Below are positions 12,832 to 21,229 of a DNA stretch of 64,000 bases, piece after piece. How positions within the stretch are numbered: the first letter of the stretch is position 1; every line of letters begins with the position of its first letter. The stretch is from Pseudoxanthomonas sp. JBR18. GTDB lineage: Bacteria > Pseudomonadota > Gammaproteobacteria > Xanthomonadales > Xanthomonadaceae. Location of the stretch: contig NZ_CP116339.1 of assembly GCF_028198165.1 (NCBI RefSeq), forward strand, positions 2,239,001-2,303,000, in the 5' to 3' direction. The position numbers and the translations under genes were made by a program. The notes under the pieces are model-generated. The model saw only the letters and a program-made list of their open reading frames with translations, was not told the DNA's origin and made no database searches.

Positions 12832-12854
12832 TAAGTGGAGGATTGCTCCACTTA
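12832..12854. promoter_or_regulatory. Perfect 9-bp inverted repeat, probable TetR operator
   Basis: TAAGTGGAG, a 5-bp spacer GATTG, then CTCCACTTA form a perfect inverted repeat between the divergent SDR and TetR genes. It lies 15 bp upstream of the SDR start codon, where a bound repressor would block SDR expression. The core GTGGAG/CTCCAC recurs in the second palindrome a few bases away. Confidence 0.7.
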
Positions 12855-12859
12855 GGATA

Positions 12860-12874
12860 TGGAGGCATCCTCCA
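12860..12874. promoter_or_regulatory. Second inverted repeat, probable TetR operator
   Basis: TGGAGG-CAT-CCTCCA is a perfect palindrome with 6-bp arms, sharing the TGGAG/CTCCA core with the operator 5 bp to the left. It lies just upstream of the tetR-type gene, consistent with autorepression plus control of the divergent SDR gene. Confidence 0.6.
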
Positions 12875-12897
12875 CTTTGCAAGTCAGGAGAATCCGC

Positions 12898-13467
12898 ATG
12901 ACCACCCAGCCCCCGCTCCGCGCCGACGCCCAGCGCAACCGCGAGCGCATGCTCGCGGCGGCCGAACGCGTGTTCCAGGCCAAGGGCGCCGGCGCTTCGC
13001 TCGAGGATGTCGCCAAGGAGGCGGGTGTGGGGATTGGCACGCTGTACCGCCGCTTTCCTACCCGCGAGGAGCTGTTCGCGGCGGTGTTCAGCGACAAGTT
13101 CCTTGCCTTTGCCGAGCGCTGGCGCGCCAGGGAAGGCGAGCTTGCCCCCGACAAGGCCCTGCGCGTCTATCTGGTGGAGCTGATCGTCCAGACCAACATC
13201 TATCGCGATCTGGCCGCGTCGGTCGGGACCGTCCTGCAGAGCCAGACGCCGGGGTGCGATGCCAATGCGCGCGTGGCCCAGCAGCTGCTGCACAGCGCCA
13301 AGCGCGCCGGCCTGGTCAGGAAGGAGGTCAGCTACGACGACATCGTCGTGGTGATCACCGCCGTGTGCCTGGCCGCGGGCCAGGGGGCCAACGCCAAGAC
13401 CCGGATCCGGCGCCTGGTGGACCTGTTTCTGGGTGGGATTCTTCGCCCCCAGGCCGAAGCGGTCTAG
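12898..13467 (+). CDS. TetR/AcrR family transcriptional regulator
   Basis: A 189-residue one-component repressor. The N-terminal helix-turn-helix spans about residues 10-60 (RMLAAAERVF, SLEDVAKEAGVGIGTLYRRF). The C-terminal ligand-binding domain is helical and diverged. It is divergent from the SDR gene, with two palindromes sharing a GTGGAG core between, so it most likely represses itself and the SDR gene until an unknown small molecule binds. The ATG at 12898 follows an AGGAG Shine-Dalgarno; an in-frame ATG at 12859 lies on top of the operator and is less likely. Confidence 0.9.
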   Translation: MTTQPPLRADAQRNRERMLAAAERVFQAKGAGASLEDVAKEAGVGIGTLYRRFPTREELFAAVFSDKFLAFAERWRAREGELAPDKALRVYLVELIVQTNIYRDLAASVGTVLQSQTPGCDANARVAQQLLHSAKRAGLVRKEVSYDDIVVVITAVCLAAGQGANAKTRIRRLVDLFLGGILRPQAEAV

Positions 13468-13860
13468 CGCTTCCTTTTAACGGGGACCAGCTCGAAAGTC
13501 GAGCGCGACACCAGCGTTGAACTTGGCGATTCTCTGCCAAGGCTTTTCCCGGTGTCTTCCGCCTCCCGTGTTGGAGGCAGCCTGCCGTTGAACAGGCCGG
13601 CAATGTCATCGAGCATGGTGTTGCCGGCTAATGACAGGTCCATGCGCCTGGCCCGCAACTGGCGCAGCAGGCTGGTGGTAGTTCCGTTGCCGGCACCCTG
13701 CCAAGGCGCGTACGGATCGCTGAAACCACGGGTCCAGTTCAGCCGCTTCCCACATTGGCGCGTGGCAGGCCATTTCGCTGCAGCGGTCGTAGGTGAGGCG
13801 CTCGCACAGGAAGGCTGGCAACTTCCTCATCTGGCGCGCGTAGGCTTTCGGCGCAGCAAC
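13464..13860 (-). pseudogene. Remnant of an IS30-family transposase (frameshifted, catalytic Glu lost)
   Basis: Two adjacent reading frames match the C-terminal catalytic core of IS30-type transposases. The first reads RQMRKLPAFLCERLTYDR then SEMACH, corresponding to the family's LTYDRGxEMxxH segment with its catalytic Asp. About 13723-13725 an extra base shifts the frame; the next frame continues FSDPYAPWQ, then GAGNGTTTSLLRQ, then DLS and LDDIAGLFNGR. The family sequence at this place is DPHxPWQRGxNENxNGLLRQ, so the catalytic Glu is replaced by Gly. The N-terminal half is missing or unrecognisable and I see no terminal inverted repeats. It is a dead relic abutting the TetR gene. Confidence 0.75.
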
Positions 13861-14096
13861 CGCGGTGCGGCCCTCGCTCCGACATAGGGGCGGTGGACCA
13901 ACACGCGCGGGCTGACACGCGGTCTGTTGGACTCGCAGATCGCTGCCACAGGCAAAAAGGGGGCGCCGCCTGACGCCGGTCCTGGCACGGCACAGGCCCA
14001 CGCCGGTCAGGGACAATCGGGTTGGGCGTCGCGCTTTACCCGCGAGGCCGAGCTCGGCACGCACGCGCCTGACATGGCAGGACGACAGGCTTCGCG

Positions 14097-14846
14097 CTAT
14101 CGACGGCGAAAGAGCATCCCGCCATGGTGAAGCGTATCCTCGTCGACGAAAACGCCGTCGGCGGTAAAGCCGGTGTCGTCCCAGTAATCGATCCGGTTTC
14201 CCTTCACCTCGTAGCGTCCTCGATAGGCACTTTCACGCGAGCCGCGCGCCTCGTCGTAACGGCCATCGGGAAGAAGCTCATGGCGGATGCGACCGTCATC
14301 GGTCACCCACATCCCGACGTAGGGGTGCTTGTTCACTTGTGCATCTCCTCGCTGATCGATTGGAATCCGCTTGATGACATCGTCGTAGGGCACCAGGTCG
14401 AGAAACGCGGTGACTTCCACCGCACGCAGATCCGCTATTCGGAGGATCCAGACGTAGCTGTTCTGGTAGGGCGTCCCGTCGGCGGCCGTTGCGGCGCCAT
14501 CCCAATGCACGATGACGTGGTCGCCTTCGGCCCAGATGCCCTTCACCGTCGGCTTGACCGGCGAGGAAAGGCGGGCTGCGAAGGGCGCGACCGCCTGTTC
14601 CAGGAATACATCACGACCCCTGTAGTGCCCGGCCGCTGGGCTCGTGCCCTTGATCGTCCAGGTTGCGTCTGGCGCCAGGACATCTTGGAAGAATGATCCG
14701 CCGCCGGCCGCCCACTGCTCGAAGGCGTGTGCGATAAAGCGGCGATTGCGCTGGGCGGTCGCGTCGTCGCAACTGGCCAGCGCGCAGCCGCTGACCAGCA
14801 TGGCCAGCGTCAACATCCCGGTTGTGATGAGCTTTGGCATCGTCAT
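14097..14846 (-). CDS. Lipoprotein with SnoaL/NTF2-like and Atu4866-like domains
   Basis: A 249-residue predicted lipoprotein: hydrophobic signal with lipobox LVSGC near residue 19, then a SnoaL/NTF2-type domain (about 30-165; AHAFEQWAAGGGSFF, WTIKGTSPAAGHYRG). The last 75 residues (VGMWVTDDGRIRHELLPDGRYDE and onward, split here as a description only) match the small Atu4866 beta-sandwich family, which usually stands alone. The fusion and lipid anchor suggest a periplasmic ligand-binding or enzymatic role; the ligand is unknown. An AGGAG sequence precedes the ATG at 14846, which decides this start over a longer in-frame one. Confidence 0.75.
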   Translation of the reverse strand: MTMPKLITTGMLTLAMLVSGCALASCDDATAQRNRRFIAHAFEQWAAGGGSFFQDVLAPDATWTIKGTSPAAGHYRGRDVFLEQAVAPFAARLSSPVKPTVKGIWAEGDHVIVHWDGAATAADGTPYQNSYVWILRIADLRAVEVTAFLDLVPYDDVIKRIPIDQRGDAQVNKHPYVGMWVTDDGRIRHELLPDGRYDEARGSRESAYRGRYEVKGNRIDYWDDTGFTADGVFVDEDTLHHGGMLFRRR

Positions 14847-15574
14847 GTCGTGGACTCCTGGAGACGTTGGAGCGCGCGGGATGGTCCTCCTGCGCGCCTG
14901 ATGGGTCTTGCATGGCCGCGCTTGACCGCCGGGCACCTGGATGAGCGGGGCGTGGTGCTCCAGCCGGTACGACATCACCCGCAGGACGCGCAGGGGTGAA
15001 ACCGTGAAGCTGACCGGGCAACGCCACCGATGACGCTCAGGTCATCCACCGTGCCGGGCGGGTCAGTGCGATGCAACGGTCACCCCGCTTCTACGTCTAA
15101 GTTGGTCTATGGAATCGGGATGACGGAATTCTGCCGTTGACCAAGACAAGTCCCGTAGTCAAATCATCCCGCGTTCTTGCACGATCATCCGAAAGTTGGC
15201 ATCCGGTTGGCTGGCACGTCGGTCCCATCATTGAGCGGGGCCAGGATTGGCTCAGGCTGTCGTGCCCTTCTATGCGCGGGCGTCGGCCTGCTCACCGCTC
15301 CGATGAGCGAGCTTGTCTGCGTGCCTTGCGGAAGATGAACGATTGCCGGTCGGCTGGGCTCGCCCTCAGCGACACCGCGCCCGCGTTGTCTGACGCGGCG
15401 TGCCGGCTTGCGGCCCGGGCGCGGCAGGCCGGGGGATAGCGAGGCGCTGGCCCCGCAGGCGATTTGCGGGATGCTGGATCTTCGAGCGGCCGGTAGATCG
15501 GCGGACTTTCGCCTGGGGTCAAGTTCCCGGTGGCCAGGCCGATAGAAATTGCACAGTCTTGCCAGGCACGATGC
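14847..15574. other. Intergenic region between divergent genes, no gene supported
   Basis: About 730 bp between the leftward lipoprotein and the rightward GAF-EAL gene. Both promoters should lie here. TTGACC at 15137-15142 followed by TCAAAT at 15159-15164 (16-bp spacing) is a weak sigma-70-like candidate, but it is more than 400 bp from the GAF-EAL start. I see no hairpin of note and no conserved coding frame. Confidence 0.35.
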
Positions 15575-17371
15575 GTGAACGCATTTCCCGACGTCGAGAA
15601 TGACCGTCTGGCGCTGATCCGCAGCATGGATCTGCTCAAATCGGTCAACAATCCGGAATTGGAGCGCATCGCGGACCTGGCGTCCCACGCGTTTTCCATG
15701 CCGACGGTGCTGATCTCGCTGGTGGACCGCGATGAGCAGATCTTTCTGTGCCGGATTGGCTTCGAAGCCGAACGCACGGATCGTTCGATCTCGGTCTGCA
15801 CGCATGCCATCCAGCAGCGGGGCGTGTTCGAGGTCGACGACCTCACCCTGGATGCACGCTTCAAGGCCAATCCGCTTGTGATCTCCGGGCCGCGCATCCG
15901 CTTCTACGCCGGCGCGCCATTGATCACCGCGTCCGGGCATGCCATTGGCACCATCTGCCTGATCGATTACGAGCCGCGCACCTTGACCGAGAGGGACCGC
16001 CAGCGGCTCCAGGCCTACGCCGGGCTGGTGGTGGACCAGCTCTCGTTGCGTCGCCTGGTGGGCAGGGTCGACGCGGTGACCGGGCGACCCAATCGCCAGC
16101 AGTTCATGGCCGACTTTGCAGCACCGGAAGTCGCTGACCAGCAGCAAGCCGCCCTGTATCTGGTCGAATTCATCGACGTGCACAGTGCGCACCTGCTGTC
16201 CCAGTCGCGTGGCATGCAGCCGATCGAGTCGCTGATTCGCCAGGCTTGCCAGCGCATCCGGGAGGCCCTGCCGCAGGCGTGCGAGCTCTACCACGTGGCC
16301 GTTGCGCGCTTTGCCTTTGTCCTCCCGCATGGCGCCGAACATCCCGAACAGCCCGTGGTGCAGCGGTTGTGCGGTGCCTTTGCGGCACCAATGGAAGCCG
16401 ACGGCTTGCGTCTGAACGCCTCCATTCGGATTGGCGTGGCGCCGTTCGATCGCCGCCCCTGCCATGACGTGCTGCGCCGCGCCATCTGCGCGATGCAGGA
16501 GGCCATCGAGCGGGACCGCCCGTATTCGCGTTACGACCCTGACTATGACGCCAGCAAACAGCGCGCGCTTGGCATTGCCATCGATGCGGATCGGGCCTTG
16601 GTCCAGGGCGAGTTCCACCTGGTGTATCAGCCGCGCTATAACGTCAGACAGGGTACTTTTGGAAAAGCCGAGGTGCTGTTGCGCTGGCGCCACCCCACGC
16701 TCGGCGAACTGAGCCCAGGTGAGTTCATCCCGCTGCTGCAAAAGACTGCGGTCATGCCGCGCATCACGGACTGGGTGATCGAGCAGGCGCTGGCGCAGCT
16801 GGCCAAATGGCGTCAGCGTGGACTGGAGATGGGGATCTCGATCAACGTGACGGCCGCCGATGTGACCGACGGCGCACTGGCTGCCCGCTTGCAGCAGACC
16901 CTTGCGCGACACCAGCTGCCACCAGCGGTCATCGAGCTTGAAATCACCGAGGGCGAATGGCTCAAACCCGGCGGCAGTGCAGCGATACAGTTGGCGGCGC
17001 TGCGGGCTTCAGGGGTCTGCGTGTCGCTGGATGACTTCGGTGCTGGCTTCTGCAACTTCGGCTATCTCCCGCGCCTGCCCATTGACGGGCTCAAGATCGA
17101 CCGGGCCCTGGTGTCCAATGCCCATGCCGACCCGGTGTTGGGCGGCGTGGCCCAGGCCATCTTGCGCCTGGCCCATGTCATGGGATTAAACGTGGTGGCC
17201 GAAGGGGTGGAGACACCCGATGAGCGGCGCTTCTTCGAACGAGAGGGCTGCGATGAAATCCAGGGCTATCTGTTTTCAAGGCCACTGCCCGCGGAGGATT
17301 GCTTTACCTTCATCAACACGGCGCGCGACAACGCCAGCATGCAGGACGCCGCGAAAGCGCTGCCGTCCTGA
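15575..17371 (+). CDS. GAF - degenerate GGDEF - EAL c-di-GMP phosphodiesterase (second copy)
   Basis: A protein of about 598 residues with the same architecture as 43-1821: GAF (about 15-155), a GGDEF-like domain beginning TGRPNRQQF whose signature is degenerate (VAVARFAF), and an EAL domain. The EAL signature reads EVLLRW rather than EALLRW but keeps the catalytic Glu; SINV, EITEG, DDFGAGF, LKIDRAL and AEGVET are present, so hydrolysis of c-di-GMP is plausible. The GTG at 15575 is preferred because it aligns with the paralogue's start (ENDRLALIRSM follows); an ATG at 15530 in frame is the alternative. The gene stands alone. Confidence 0.88.
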   Translation: MNAFPDVENDRLALIRSMDLLKSVNNPELERIADLASHAFSMPTVLISLVDRDEQIFLCRIGFEAERTDRSISVCTHAIQQRGVFEVDDLTLDARFKANPLVISGPRIRFYAGAPLITASGHAIGTICLIDYEPRTLTERDRQRLQAYAGLVVDQLSLRRLVGRVDAVTGRPNRQQFMADFAAPEVADQQQAALYLVEFIDVHSAHLLSQSRGMQPIESLIRQACQRIREALPQACELYHVAVARFAFVLPHGAEHPEQPVVQRLCGAFAAPMEADGLRLNASIRIGVAPFDRRPCHDVLRRAICAMQEAIERDRPYSRYDPDYDASKQRALGIAIDADRALVQGEFHLVYQPRYNVRQGTFGKAEVLLRWRHPTLGELSPGEFIPLLQKTAVMPRITDWVIEQALAQLAKWRQRGLEMGISINVTAADVTDGALAARLQQTLARHQLPPAVIELEITEGEWLKPGGSAAIQLAALRASGVCVSLDDFGAGFCNFGYLPRLPIDGLKIDRALVSNAHADPVLGGVAQAILRLAHVMGLNVVAEGVETPDERRFFEREGCDEIQGYLFSRPLPAEDCFTFINTARDNASMQDAAKALPS

Positions 17372-17701
17372 ATCGATGACCGCTGGCTAGGCCAGCGGCG
17401 GAGTGAGCGGGGAAGGCGGATCGCGTGTGCCACCGCGGTCGATGCCGCGGAACCCGCGCCGGACCAGGTGTGGGCTGCACATCACGCCGCGCCCGACCCA
17501 CCGCGGAGGGCGCTGGCCTGGCAAGGCGGGGTGAGGACCCTCAACATCGACGAGCGTTCCGGGCAGCTGGCGGGAGGCCCGAATGATCAGTCGCATGGAG
17601 AACAGGGGCGCGGTGAGGCTCAGGTCGCGGCAGTCGGGGCTAAAGACCCAAGACCGAGGGGATATCCCGCGATCGCCTTTGGCCTCGCCGTCCCGCGCGG
17701 C
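17372..17701. other. Intergenic region between convergent genes, nothing recognised
   Basis: About 330 bp between the ends of the phosphodiesterase gene and the leftward DUF421 gene. I see no strong terminator hairpin and no coding frame with recognisable content. Confidence 0.35.
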
Positions 17702-18178
17702 TCATTTGCGCTTCTTCAGGATGGTGATCTTGCCGGAGGTTTCCAGGATGGCGATGTCGATGTTCACGTCGTCGCGGCAGTCGGCGGTCCGCTTGGACAC
17801 CTCGAAATCCTCATAGCTGACGTTGCGCTTCTTCAGCTCATCCCAATAGATCTGCCCGTCCCGGGCCAGGATGGCTGGCGTGCCCTGCACAACCCGGTCG
17901 AATCGGCGATAACGGGCGGAGATGTAGCCGACCATCCAGTTCATGGTCAGCAGCGTGGCGGCCAGGATGAGCCCGCCCCCCAGCGAGGTATCCGAGCCGA
18001 TCAGCGAGTTCTGCACCGCGGTGCCCAGCAGGACGATGACCAGCATGTCGAAGGGCGTCGACTGCCCGACGGCACGCTTGCCACTCAGTCGTGTCATGCA
18101 AAGGACCACCAGGTAAACGGCGACCGCCCTGAGAACGAACTCCCACCACGGCATACCGAGCTTCAGCAAACCGTCCAT
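17702..18178 (-). CDS. DUF421 / YetF-like membrane protein
   Basis: A 158-residue protein of the DUF421 (YetF) family. Three N-terminal membrane segments lie roughly at residues 12-30, 42-62 and 65-88 with the family's RLSGKR and TPFDMLVIVLLGT stretches. A small soluble domain follows, with IYWDELKKRNVSYEDF. The molecular function of the family is not established. A second, more diverged DUF421 gene lies at 18823-19374 in the same direction with a lipoprotein gene on the opposite strand between them. Confidence 0.85.
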   Translation of the reverse strand: MDGLLKLGMPWWEFVLRAVAVYLVVLCMTRLSGKRAVGQSTPFDMLVIVLLGTAVQNSLIGSDTSLGGGLILAATLLTMNWMVGYISARYRRFDRVVQGTPAILARDGQIYWDELKKRNVSYEDFEVSKRTADCRDDVNIDIAILETSGKITILKKRK

Positions 18179-18317
18179 CGCTTACTCCGTCTCGTCGATA
18201 GGTCAATGATCCGGTGTGCATCAGACCGGCAGTCGGGTTGAGGCAGCATGAAGTCTTCACCTCTCGCGCACCGGCGGGGTCCTCCAATGCGGGGCAACAC
18301 CCATTACGGTGGCAGAC

Positions 18318-18707
18318 ATGAAGCTTGGTCCCTGTTTCGGATGGCTGGTGGTCGCAGCTGGATTGACAGGCTGTGGCCCGAAAGCGCCCGACCAGGCGCT
18401 GCAGATTTCCGGGGCCGTGCAGGGCCAGGCGATCACGGGTTTCGTCCTGCCCCAGACCGGGCAGGTGTCGGTGATGTTGGGTGACCAGGCTTGCCAGGGC
18501 GTGCTGTCGGACTTCAAGGACGATCCGCGCACGGGACTGCTGCTGTGCAAGGAGGCCAACGGCAGCGCGGCCTACCTCCTCAGCGCGAGGATGGAGAGGA
18601 CGGATGCCGGCCACCTCGTGTTGCGACGGCGCGCCGACCGGCAGTCCTTCACGACCGAGCTCTCCAGCCAATTCGATGCGCCGCTGCCGAAGCCGTCCGC
18701 GCCCTGA
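18318..18707 (+). CDS. Small predicted lipoprotein, unknown function
   Basis: A 129-residue protein with a short signal peptide and lipobox (GLTGC, Cys near residue 19). The mature part is beta-rich (ISGAVQGQAITGFVLP, VSVMLGDQACQG) and contains a second and third cysteine that could pair. I do not recognise a family. I prefer the ATG at 18318, which gives a compact lipoprotein signal; an in-frame GTG at 18309 is possible. It lies on the opposite strand between two DUF421 genes. Confidence 0.6.
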   Translation: MKLGPCFGWLVVAAGLTGCGPKAPDQALQISGAVQGQAITGFVLPQTGQVSVMLGDQACQGVLSDFKDDPRTGLLLCKEANGSAAYLLSARMERTDAGHLVLRRRADRQSFTTELSSQFDAPLPKPSAP

Positions 18708-18822
18708 CCCTGGGTAAACCGCGCCTAGGGGAAGGCCACGCAGGTGGATTTCCGCGGTCGGGCGATGATGCGCTGACAGGCATGCGCGCGCTCGTTCTGT
18801 CAATGTGCGCTCGCTGGGCGCG

Positions 18823-19374
18823 TCAGGCCTTTTTGCCGGGCGCCACGCGCTGGGCGCCTGGCGCGATCACATCGGACAGGGCACTGTGTCCCTCATCGGT
18901 CCTGCCGGTAATGACGCTGAAGCTGCCGTCGGTTTCCAGCACCACGGCCTGCACCTGCGACAAGGCGTCAACGCCGGCGGCGCGGATGGCCGAATGGATT
19001 TCGTCCTCGGTCACCCGTGCGGTACGCGCGGCGCCGCGCAGCAGACGCCCGTGGTGGAAGAGCAGGGCCGGCTCACCGGTGACCAGCCGACGAAACCATC
19101 CGGCGCGGACGCTGGACCAGGTGACCAAAAACTGCAGGGCGATCAACAGCGCCAGCGCCAGGCTGCCCTGTGCCAATGACACAGTTTTGTTGAGCAGGAT
19201 GGTGGCGAAGGTCGAGCCCAGCGCCACGGTGATCACCAGGTCGAAGGCATTCATCTTGGACAGTGTGCGCAAGCCCGAGAGGCGCAGCAGGACCACCAGG
19301 TTGAAATAGGCCAGGACACCGATCACCAGCGTGCGCAGCAACGTCGGCCAGCCGCTGAAGAACATGTCGCCCAT
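18823..19374 (-). CDS. DUF421 / YetF-like membrane protein
   Basis: A 183-residue DUF421 family protein. Three membrane segments lie near residues 10-30, 40-60 and 65-85, with RLSGLRTLSKMNAFDLVITV matching the family's conserved loop. The C-terminal soluble domain carries the HHGRLLRGAARTARVTEDEI stretch. A strong Shine-Dalgarno (AAAGGAG) 6 bp before the ATG at 19374 fixes this start and rules out a longer in-frame upstream start. It is paralogous to 17702-18178 but clearly diverged. Function unknown. Confidence 0.85.
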   Translation of the reverse strand: MGDMFFSGWPTLLRTLVIGVLAYFNLVVLLRLSGLRTLSKMNAFDLVITVALGSTFATILLNKTVSLAQGSLALALLIALQFLVTWSSVRAGWFRRLVTGEPALLFHHGRLLRGAARTARVTEDEIHSAIRAAGVDALSQVQAVVLETDGSFSVITGRTDEGHSALSDVIAPGAQRVAPGKKA

Positions 19375-19627
19375 CTCAATCTCCTTTAAAGGAATCGCAT
19401 TGCGTCCGGGAGCGCCCGGCATCCGCGCCTGGCCGCACGCGCGGCTGAGCCAGATGCATGGAGTCAGTGCGCGCAACAGCATCCTGACGCGATGACTGCT
19501 GGCTGCAGGTGATCGAGACGACAAAAGCCTTCACGCACGCGCGCTGCCAGGTGCGACCTTGCGCGCTTCGCATCCCCTTGGCTGGTGCAGGGTTAGGGTG
19601 TGCGACCCATCCGCTGCAAGTTCAGCC

Positions 19628-20095
19628 ATGTTCGCTTTCCAGCCGCTGCGTATCGGCCTGATTTCAGACACCCATGGGTTGCTGCGCCCGCAGGCGCTGG
19701 AGGCGATGCGCGGTTGCAGCACCATCGTGCATGCCGGCGATGTGGGCAAGCCGGAGGTGCTCGATGCACTGCGCACGCTTGCTCCGGTCCATGCGATCCG
19801 CGGCAACATCGACACCGCACCGTGGGCGCAGGCTTTGCCAGAGGTGCTGGAGATCGAGATGGCCGGCATGCACCTGCACGTGCTGCATGATCTGAAGACG
19901 CTGGCGGCGCAGGCGCGCCGAGTGGATGTCGTGATCAGCGGTCATTCGCACAAGCCGATGACGCAAACCCGCGACGGGGTGCTGTATGTCAACCCAGGCA
20001 GCGCTGGGCCAAGACGCTTCAAGCTGCCCATCAGTGTGGGCTATCTGCATCTGGAGGCGGGCGGGATCCGCGCCGAGCTGCGCGAATTGTGCTGA
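19628..20095 (+). CDS. YfcE/MJ0936-type metallophosphoesterase
   Basis: A 155-residue calcineurin-like phosphoesterase of the YfcE/MJ0936 family. Metal-binding motifs are in order: SDTHG (residues about 13-17), HAGD (about 35-38), GNID (about 57-60), H in LHVLHD, and GHSH near 103-106, followed by NPGSAG. Members hydrolyse phosphodiesters such as bis-pNPP and sometimes cyclic nucleotides; the physiological substrate is unknown. The ATG at 19628 precedes the first strand directly; the upstream in-frame extension lacks similarity. Confidence 0.9.
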   Translation: MFAFQPLRIGLISDTHGLLRPQALEAMRGCSTIVHAGDVGKPEVLDALRTLAPVHAIRGNIDTAPWAQALPEVLEIEMAGMHLHVLHDLKTLAAQARRVDVVISGHSHKPMTQTRDGVLYVNPGSAGPRRFKLPISVGYLHLEAGGIRAELRELC

Positions 20096-20241
20096 TCCGG
20101 CGGGCGACCCCGAGACGATTCAAAGCGCGGTGGACGTGGTGCTGCGATCAAGCGCGCTTGAGAGGGCTTGGCGTTGCGCTTGATGTGCAGATCAATCGAG
20201 ACGCTTGTCGTTGAACGCCGAGATTTGTCCCAAGGCGGCGA

Positions 20242-21132
20242 TCACGCGCGGGCATAGGCGGCCAACTCTTCCGGTGTTCCCAGGGGGAATGCCGCTTTCA
20301 GCAGTTCCAGGAACGCGCCGACCCGCGCGCTCAGCAGGCGGCGTGAGGGGTAGAGCGCCCAGATCTCGATCGGCGGCACCTTGGCATCGGCCCATCGCAC
20401 CAGCGTGCCGGCCGTCAGGTCGTGGGCCACCAGCGACAGGGGCAGCACCGCCGCGCCAGCGCCGGTGCGCACCGCATCGCGGATCATGATCAGCGAGGCC
20501 AGCTGCAGGACGGGCTCGATCGGTTGGCGCCAATCGCCTTGCTCGGCGGTCAGGTGCCAGGCCGATGCGTTGCCCGCCACCCGCACGACCGCGCGGACCG
20601 CTTCGTCGGGGGCGGGACGCGGCAGCGCCGGGCTTGCCACGGCCACCAGGCGATCGCGCAGCAGGATGCGTCCGATCAGGCTGTCATCCGGGTCCGGGTT
20701 GACCCGGATCACCAGGTCGTAGCCCTCCTCCACCATGTCCACCGGCCGGTCCTCGGTGGTGATTTCCAGACGCACCTGCGGATAGCGCAGGGCGAACTCG
20801 GCCGCCAGCTTGCCCAGGGCCAGCTGTGAGAACAGCAGCGGCGCGCTGATCCGCAACCTGCCCCTGGGCGTCGCCCCGCCCGAAGCGATGGCCGTTGTGG
20901 CCTCGCCCAGTTCGGTCAGCAGCGTCTCGGTGCGTTCGAACAGGGCGCGCCCCTCCTGGGTCAGCTTCAAGGTGTGCGAGCCGCGCTCGAACAGGCGCAC
21001 GCCCAGGCTGGCCTCCAGGTCCGCCACCCGCCGGGAAAGCGTGGCCTTGGGCCGCTCGGCCGCGCGGGCGGCACGGCCGAAGCCGCCGTGACGCGCCACC
21101 AGGTTGAAGTCGGCCAGGGCGAGCAGGTCCAT
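20242..21132 (-). CDS. LysR family transcriptional regulator
   Basis: A 296-residue LysR-type regulator. The winged helix-turn-helix is at residues 3-60 (GFGRAARAAERPKATLSRRVADLE) and the substrate-binding domain at about 90-290. It diverges from an NmrA-like NAD(P)-binding gene 97 bp away and probably controls it, as LysR proteins usually control the divergent neighbour. The start at 21132 places the helix-turn-helix at the normal distance from the N-terminus; a much longer in-frame frame would run through the neighbour's promoter and beginning. Confidence 0.9.
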   Translation of the reverse strand: MDLLALADFNLVARHGGFGRAARAAERPKATLSRRVADLEASLGVRLFERGSHTLKLTQEGRALFERTETLLTELGEATTAIASGGATPRGRLRISAPLLFSQLALGKLAAEFALRYPQVRLEITTEDRPVDMVEEGYDLVIRVNPDPDDSLIGRILLRDRLVAVASPALPRPAPDEAVRAVVRVAGNASAWHLTAEQGDWRQPIEPVLQLASLIMIRDAVRTGAGAAVLPLSLVAHDLTAGTLVRWADAKVPPIEIWALYPSRRLLSARVGAFLELLKAAFPLGTPEELAAYARA

Positions 21133-21137
21133 GTGTT

Positions 21138-21156
21138 CCACCAGTGAGACGGGTGG
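21138..21156. promoter_or_regulatory. Candidate LysR-binding inverted repeat
   Basis: CCACC and GGTGG separated by 9 bp form a short inverted repeat just upstream of the LysR start, in the intergenic region shared with the NmrA-like gene. Position fits an autoregulatory LysR site, but the arms are short and the region is GC-rich, so chance is possible. Confidence 0.3.
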
Positions 21157-21229
21157 TCCAAATATACGGGCTATCGGGCCGGGAGTGGATCGACAACGAT
21201 GGGCCTCCCAACCCAACAGGAGTCCTCTC

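Noticed and set aside
15185..16912. A 575-codon frame antisense to the GAF-EAL gene
   Set aside because: No domain is seen, it is rich in Arg, His and Gln typical of shadow frames, and it overlaps a well-supported gene.
20148..20161. Perfect palindrome TCAAGCGCGCTTGA between convergent genes
   Set aside because: It lies beyond the stop of the phosphoesterase gene with no U-tract and no promoter to regulate; likely chance in a GC-rich region.
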